This document shows, in pieces, positions 62,148 to 64,000 of a stretch of 64,000 nucleotides of DNA. A program made the position numbers and the translations under genes. This stretch comes from Streptomyces sp. MspMP-M5. GTDB lineage: Bacteria; Actinomycetota; Actinomycetes; Streptomycetales; Streptomycetaceae. Below the pieces are notes generated by a model. The model worked only from the letters and a program-made list of their open reading frames with translations, ran no database searches and was not told the origin of the DNA. Location of the stretch: the NCBI RefSeq assembly GCF_000373585.1, contig NZ_KB891885.1, positions 124,001 through 188,000 of the forward strand. The letters are read 5' to 3'. Position 1 is the first letter of the stretch. The number at the start of each line of letters is the position of its first letter.

Positions 62148-62310
62148 CCACCGGCCGGCCGGCGGCCCCCCGCCCGGCCGCCCTCGCGGGCCCCGCCCCT
62201 TCCACCACACCGACATCCGCCACGGAGCCGGCCGCCACCCAGCCCTCCGCCACACCCTTGCCCACCGCGCCCGTACTCCCGTCCGCCCACTTCCCTGGAG
62301 CCACTCCCCC

Positions 62311-63186
62311 ATGACGCCCGCACCTTCCCCTCGTCCCACTGCTGCCGAACCCGCCGACTCCGCCGAACCCACCGGACCGGCCGAACTCGCCGAACCCCTC
62401 GATTCATTGATACTGCGCGCCACTGACAACGGCGTCGCCCAGCTCACCCTCAACCGCCCGGATGCCCTCAACGCCCTCACCCGGGAGATGCGCGAACGCC
62501 TCATCGGCCTGCTCGCGGACGCCTCCGCCGACCCGGACGTGCGCGCCGTGGTGCTCACCGGGACCGGCAAGGGCTTCTGTGCCGGCGCCGACCTGCGCGG
62601 CGCGCCGGCCGTCGGCGACCGGGTCGCGGGCGACGTCGCGCGGATGATCCGGAACGGCGCCCAGCGGTTCATCGCCGCCGTACTGGACTGCGAGAAGCCG
62701 GTGATCGCCGCCGTCAACGGCACCGCCGCCGGGATCGGCGCGCATCTCGCGTTCGCCTGCGACCTGGTGCTGGCCGCCGAATCGGCGCGCTTCATCGAGG
62801 TGTTCGTGCGCCGCGGTCTGGTCCCGGACGGCGGCGGCGCCTATCTGCTGCCGCGGCTCGTCGGCCCGCAGCGCGCCAAGGAGCTGATGTTCTTCGGCGA
62901 CGCCGTACCGGCCGCCGACGCCGCCCGGCTGGGCCTGGTCAACCGGGTCGTGCCCGACGGGGAGCTGGCACGCACCGCCCGGGAGTGGGCCGAGCGCCTC
63001 GCCGCCGGCCCCACCCGCGCGCTCGCCCTCACCAAGGCGCTGGTCAACGCCTCCCTCGACGCCGACCGCGGCGCCGCCTTCGCGGCCGAGGCCACCGCCC
63101 AGGAGATCAACATGACGACGGCGGACGCCCGGGAAGGCGTCGCGTCCTTCGTCGAACGCCGCCGCCCCACGTTCCAGGGGAAGTGA
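62311..63186 (+). CDS. Enoyl-CoA hydratase/isomerase family protein
   Basis: 291 residues. Ala/Pro/Glu-rich lead of 30, then crotonase fold: VAQLTLNRPDALNALT near 42, GKGFCAGADLRG near 85, and AAVNGTAAGIGAHLAFACDLVLAAES near 130, with ARFIEVFVRRGLVPDGGGAYLLPRLVG carrying the usual acidic and glycine segment. Resembles PaaG/PaaF-type enzymes. It lies 163 bases after the ADP-forming ligase on the same strand and probably shares its promoter. Confidence 0.92.
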   Translation: MTPAPSPRPTAAEPADSAEPTGPAELAEPLDSLILRATDNGVAQLTLNRPDALNALTREMRERLIGLLADASADPDVRAVVLTGTGKGFCAGADLRGAPAVGDRVAGDVARMIRNGAQRFIAAVLDCEKPVIAAVNGTAAGIGAHLAFACDLVLAAESARFIEVFVRRGLVPDGGGAYLLPRLVGPQRAKELMFFGDAVPAADAARLGLVNRVVPDGELARTAREWAERLAAGPTRALALTKALVNASLDADRGAAFAAEATAQEINMTTADAREGVASFVERRRPTFQGK

Positions 63187-63228
63187 AGCCGCGCCCCGCC
63201 CACCCCGGTCGCCCACTCCCCAGGGCGC

Positions 63229-63864
63229 TCACCCCCCAGGGCACTCCGGTACCTCCCGGGTATTACGGGTGCGCACCCCGGGCAGCCATCCCTCCGCCCC
63301 CTGCCCGGTGCGCACCAGGTACCACCGGGTGGAGGTGACGCCCTCTTCGTCCCGCACCAACTGCCCGTCCGTCACCACGCACCGGGCCGTCACCACCTCC
63401 CCGTGCCACACCCGGCCCGCGGTGTTCCCGCGCGCCGCGTACGCCCGGTGCGGGTCCCTGGCCAGCCGCAGCGCGCACTCCAGGGTGTGCGGGGCGCGGC
63501 AGGCCGTCTCGCTGTTGTAGACCGTGAGCGGCACACTCGGCGGCGGCCCGGCCGGTCTGACGTCCACGGCCTCCGGCCGCAGCAGCGCCCACCACACCCC
63601 CAGGACCACCGCCGCCACGGCTGCCGCGACCGCCAGCGCGACGGCATACGGGCGCCGCCGCGGCAGCCCGACCACGGTGGCGCCGCCCCGGGGCGCGGGG
63701 CCCCCCGCCCGCCCGTCCACCGCGGGCTCCCTGATCCGCTCCCACAGGCCGCCGGGCGTCTCGATCGCCTCGTCGGCCGCCCGAAGTCTCGCCCGCAGCA
63801 GTGCCTCGACCTCGTCCTGCCCACCCGCGCCGCCTTGTGGCCCCGCGCCCACCGTGCCGCTCAC
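63229..63864 (-). CDS. Membrane protein coupled to a sigma-factor gene (anti-sigma candidate)
   Basis: 211 residues from GTG 63864, overlapping the sigma-gene stop by four bases; GTG 63852 is an alternative. Cytoplasmic N-terminus about 70 residues with a helical part (EVEALLRARLRAADEAIETPGGLWERIREPA), one transmembrane segment (AVALAVAAAVAAVVLGVWWALL, near 75-96), extracellular domain with two cysteine pairs. No zinc-binding HxxxCxxC anti-sigma motif. Position and topology suggest a membrane partner of the sigma factor. Confidence 0.7.
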   Translation of the reverse strand: MSGTVGAGPQGGAGGQDEVEALLRARLRAADEAIETPGGLWERIREPAVDGRAGGPAPRGGATVVGLPRRRPYAVALAVAAAVAAVVLGVWWALLRPEAVDVRPAGPPPSVPLTVYNSETACRAPHTLECALRLARDPHRAYAARGNTAGRVWHGEVVTARCVVTDGQLVRDEEGVTSTRWYLVRTGQGAEGWLPGVRTRNTREVPECPGG

Positions 63865-64000
63865 CTCCCGGCCTGCCCGTGCTCCGATTCAACGAGGTAC
63901 GCGCGCAGCCTGTCCAGGGCCCGCGCCCGGTGCCGGGCGGCGGTGCCGCGGTGCACCTTCATGATCTTCGCGGCCTGATCGATCGTGTAGCCGTCCAGGT
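63861..64000 (-). CDS. RNA polymerase sigma-70 family factor, region 4 only (5' part outside window)
   Basis: The frame enters from the right edge. The visible 45 C-terminal residues read LDGYTIDQAAKIMKVHRGTAARHRARAL and end ESEHGQAGR: the helix-turn-helix of sigma region 4 that contacts the -35 element. Probably an ECF/SigE-family member. Translationally coupled to the membrane protein gene. Confidence 0.8.
   Translation of the reverse strand, partial: LDGYTIDQAAKIMKVHRGTAARHRARALDRLRAYLVESEHGQAGR

Noticed and set aside
59790..62795. Minus-strand frame of about 1000 codons opposite the ADP-forming ligase
   Set aside because: Shadow composition; the plus strand gives a full-length ligase.

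Overview
The window is high-GC actinobacterial DNA, almost certainly a Streptomyces chromosome. Supporting signs are strong G/C third-position bias, GTG starts, purine-rich ribosome binding sites, 4-base GTGA/ATGA overlaps between genes, paired XRE/DUF397 genes, a one-piece FbiC, and close homologues of AfsR, AfsS and AfsK. No tRNA, rRNA, CRISPR array, insertion sequence or phage module was seen. The left end cuts an SRA-HNH nuclease gene and the right end cuts a sigma-factor gene.

Layout. 1-20 kb is mixed housekeeping and accessory DNA: a lower-GC SRA-HNH nuclease, RecQ helicase, a histidine kinase with a lipoprotein partner but no response regulator, a PEP mutase-like enzyme divergent from an ArsR-type regulator, a polytopic glycosyltransferase, a D-Ala-D-Ala carboxypeptidase with a very long low-complexity cytoplasmic part, a GPP34 protein, an XRE/DUF397 pair, an aminotransferase, a DUF2690 protein and an ADP-ribosylglycohydrolase. 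Between 17.8 and 18.25 kb lies a repeat-rich intergenic region with two oppositely oriented copies of a stem-loop element. A deleted 2-hydroxyacid dehydrogenase pseudogene lies near 19.6-19.9 kb. 20-28.7 kb carries fbiC (coenzyme F420 precursor synthesis), an F420-type oxidoreductase, a PHP metallohydrolase, and a lower-GC XRE regulator/CYTH pair divergent from two small genes.

28.7-63.2 kb is dominated by catabolic genes: aldehyde dehydrogenase, D-aminoacylase-like hydrolase, luciferase-like oxidoreductases, SDR, TIM-barrel amidohydrolase, acyl-CoA ligases, two thiolase/DUF35 sets, enoyl-CoA hydratases, acyl-CoA dehydrogenase and an ADP-forming acyl-CoA ligase. Six promoter regions upstream of these transcription units carry the palindrome CTGAC-N5-GTCAG or one-mismatch versions (nine sites), which points to one regulon. 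Gene content resembles CoA-dependent breakdown of a large carboxylated hydrophobic substrate such as a sterol side chain or terpenoid; the substrate is not known.

Within this catabolic region sits the afs global regulatory locus: afsR (37.1-40.0 kb), an afsS-like gene, a second secreted AfsS-like gene, and afsK (50.3-52.8 kb). In S. coelicolor these genes are near neighbours; here about 7 kb of operator-bearing catabolic genes separates the afsS genes from the afsK end. A TetR regulator (53.6 kb) next to afsK is the only TetR in the window and a candidate controller of the operator sites.
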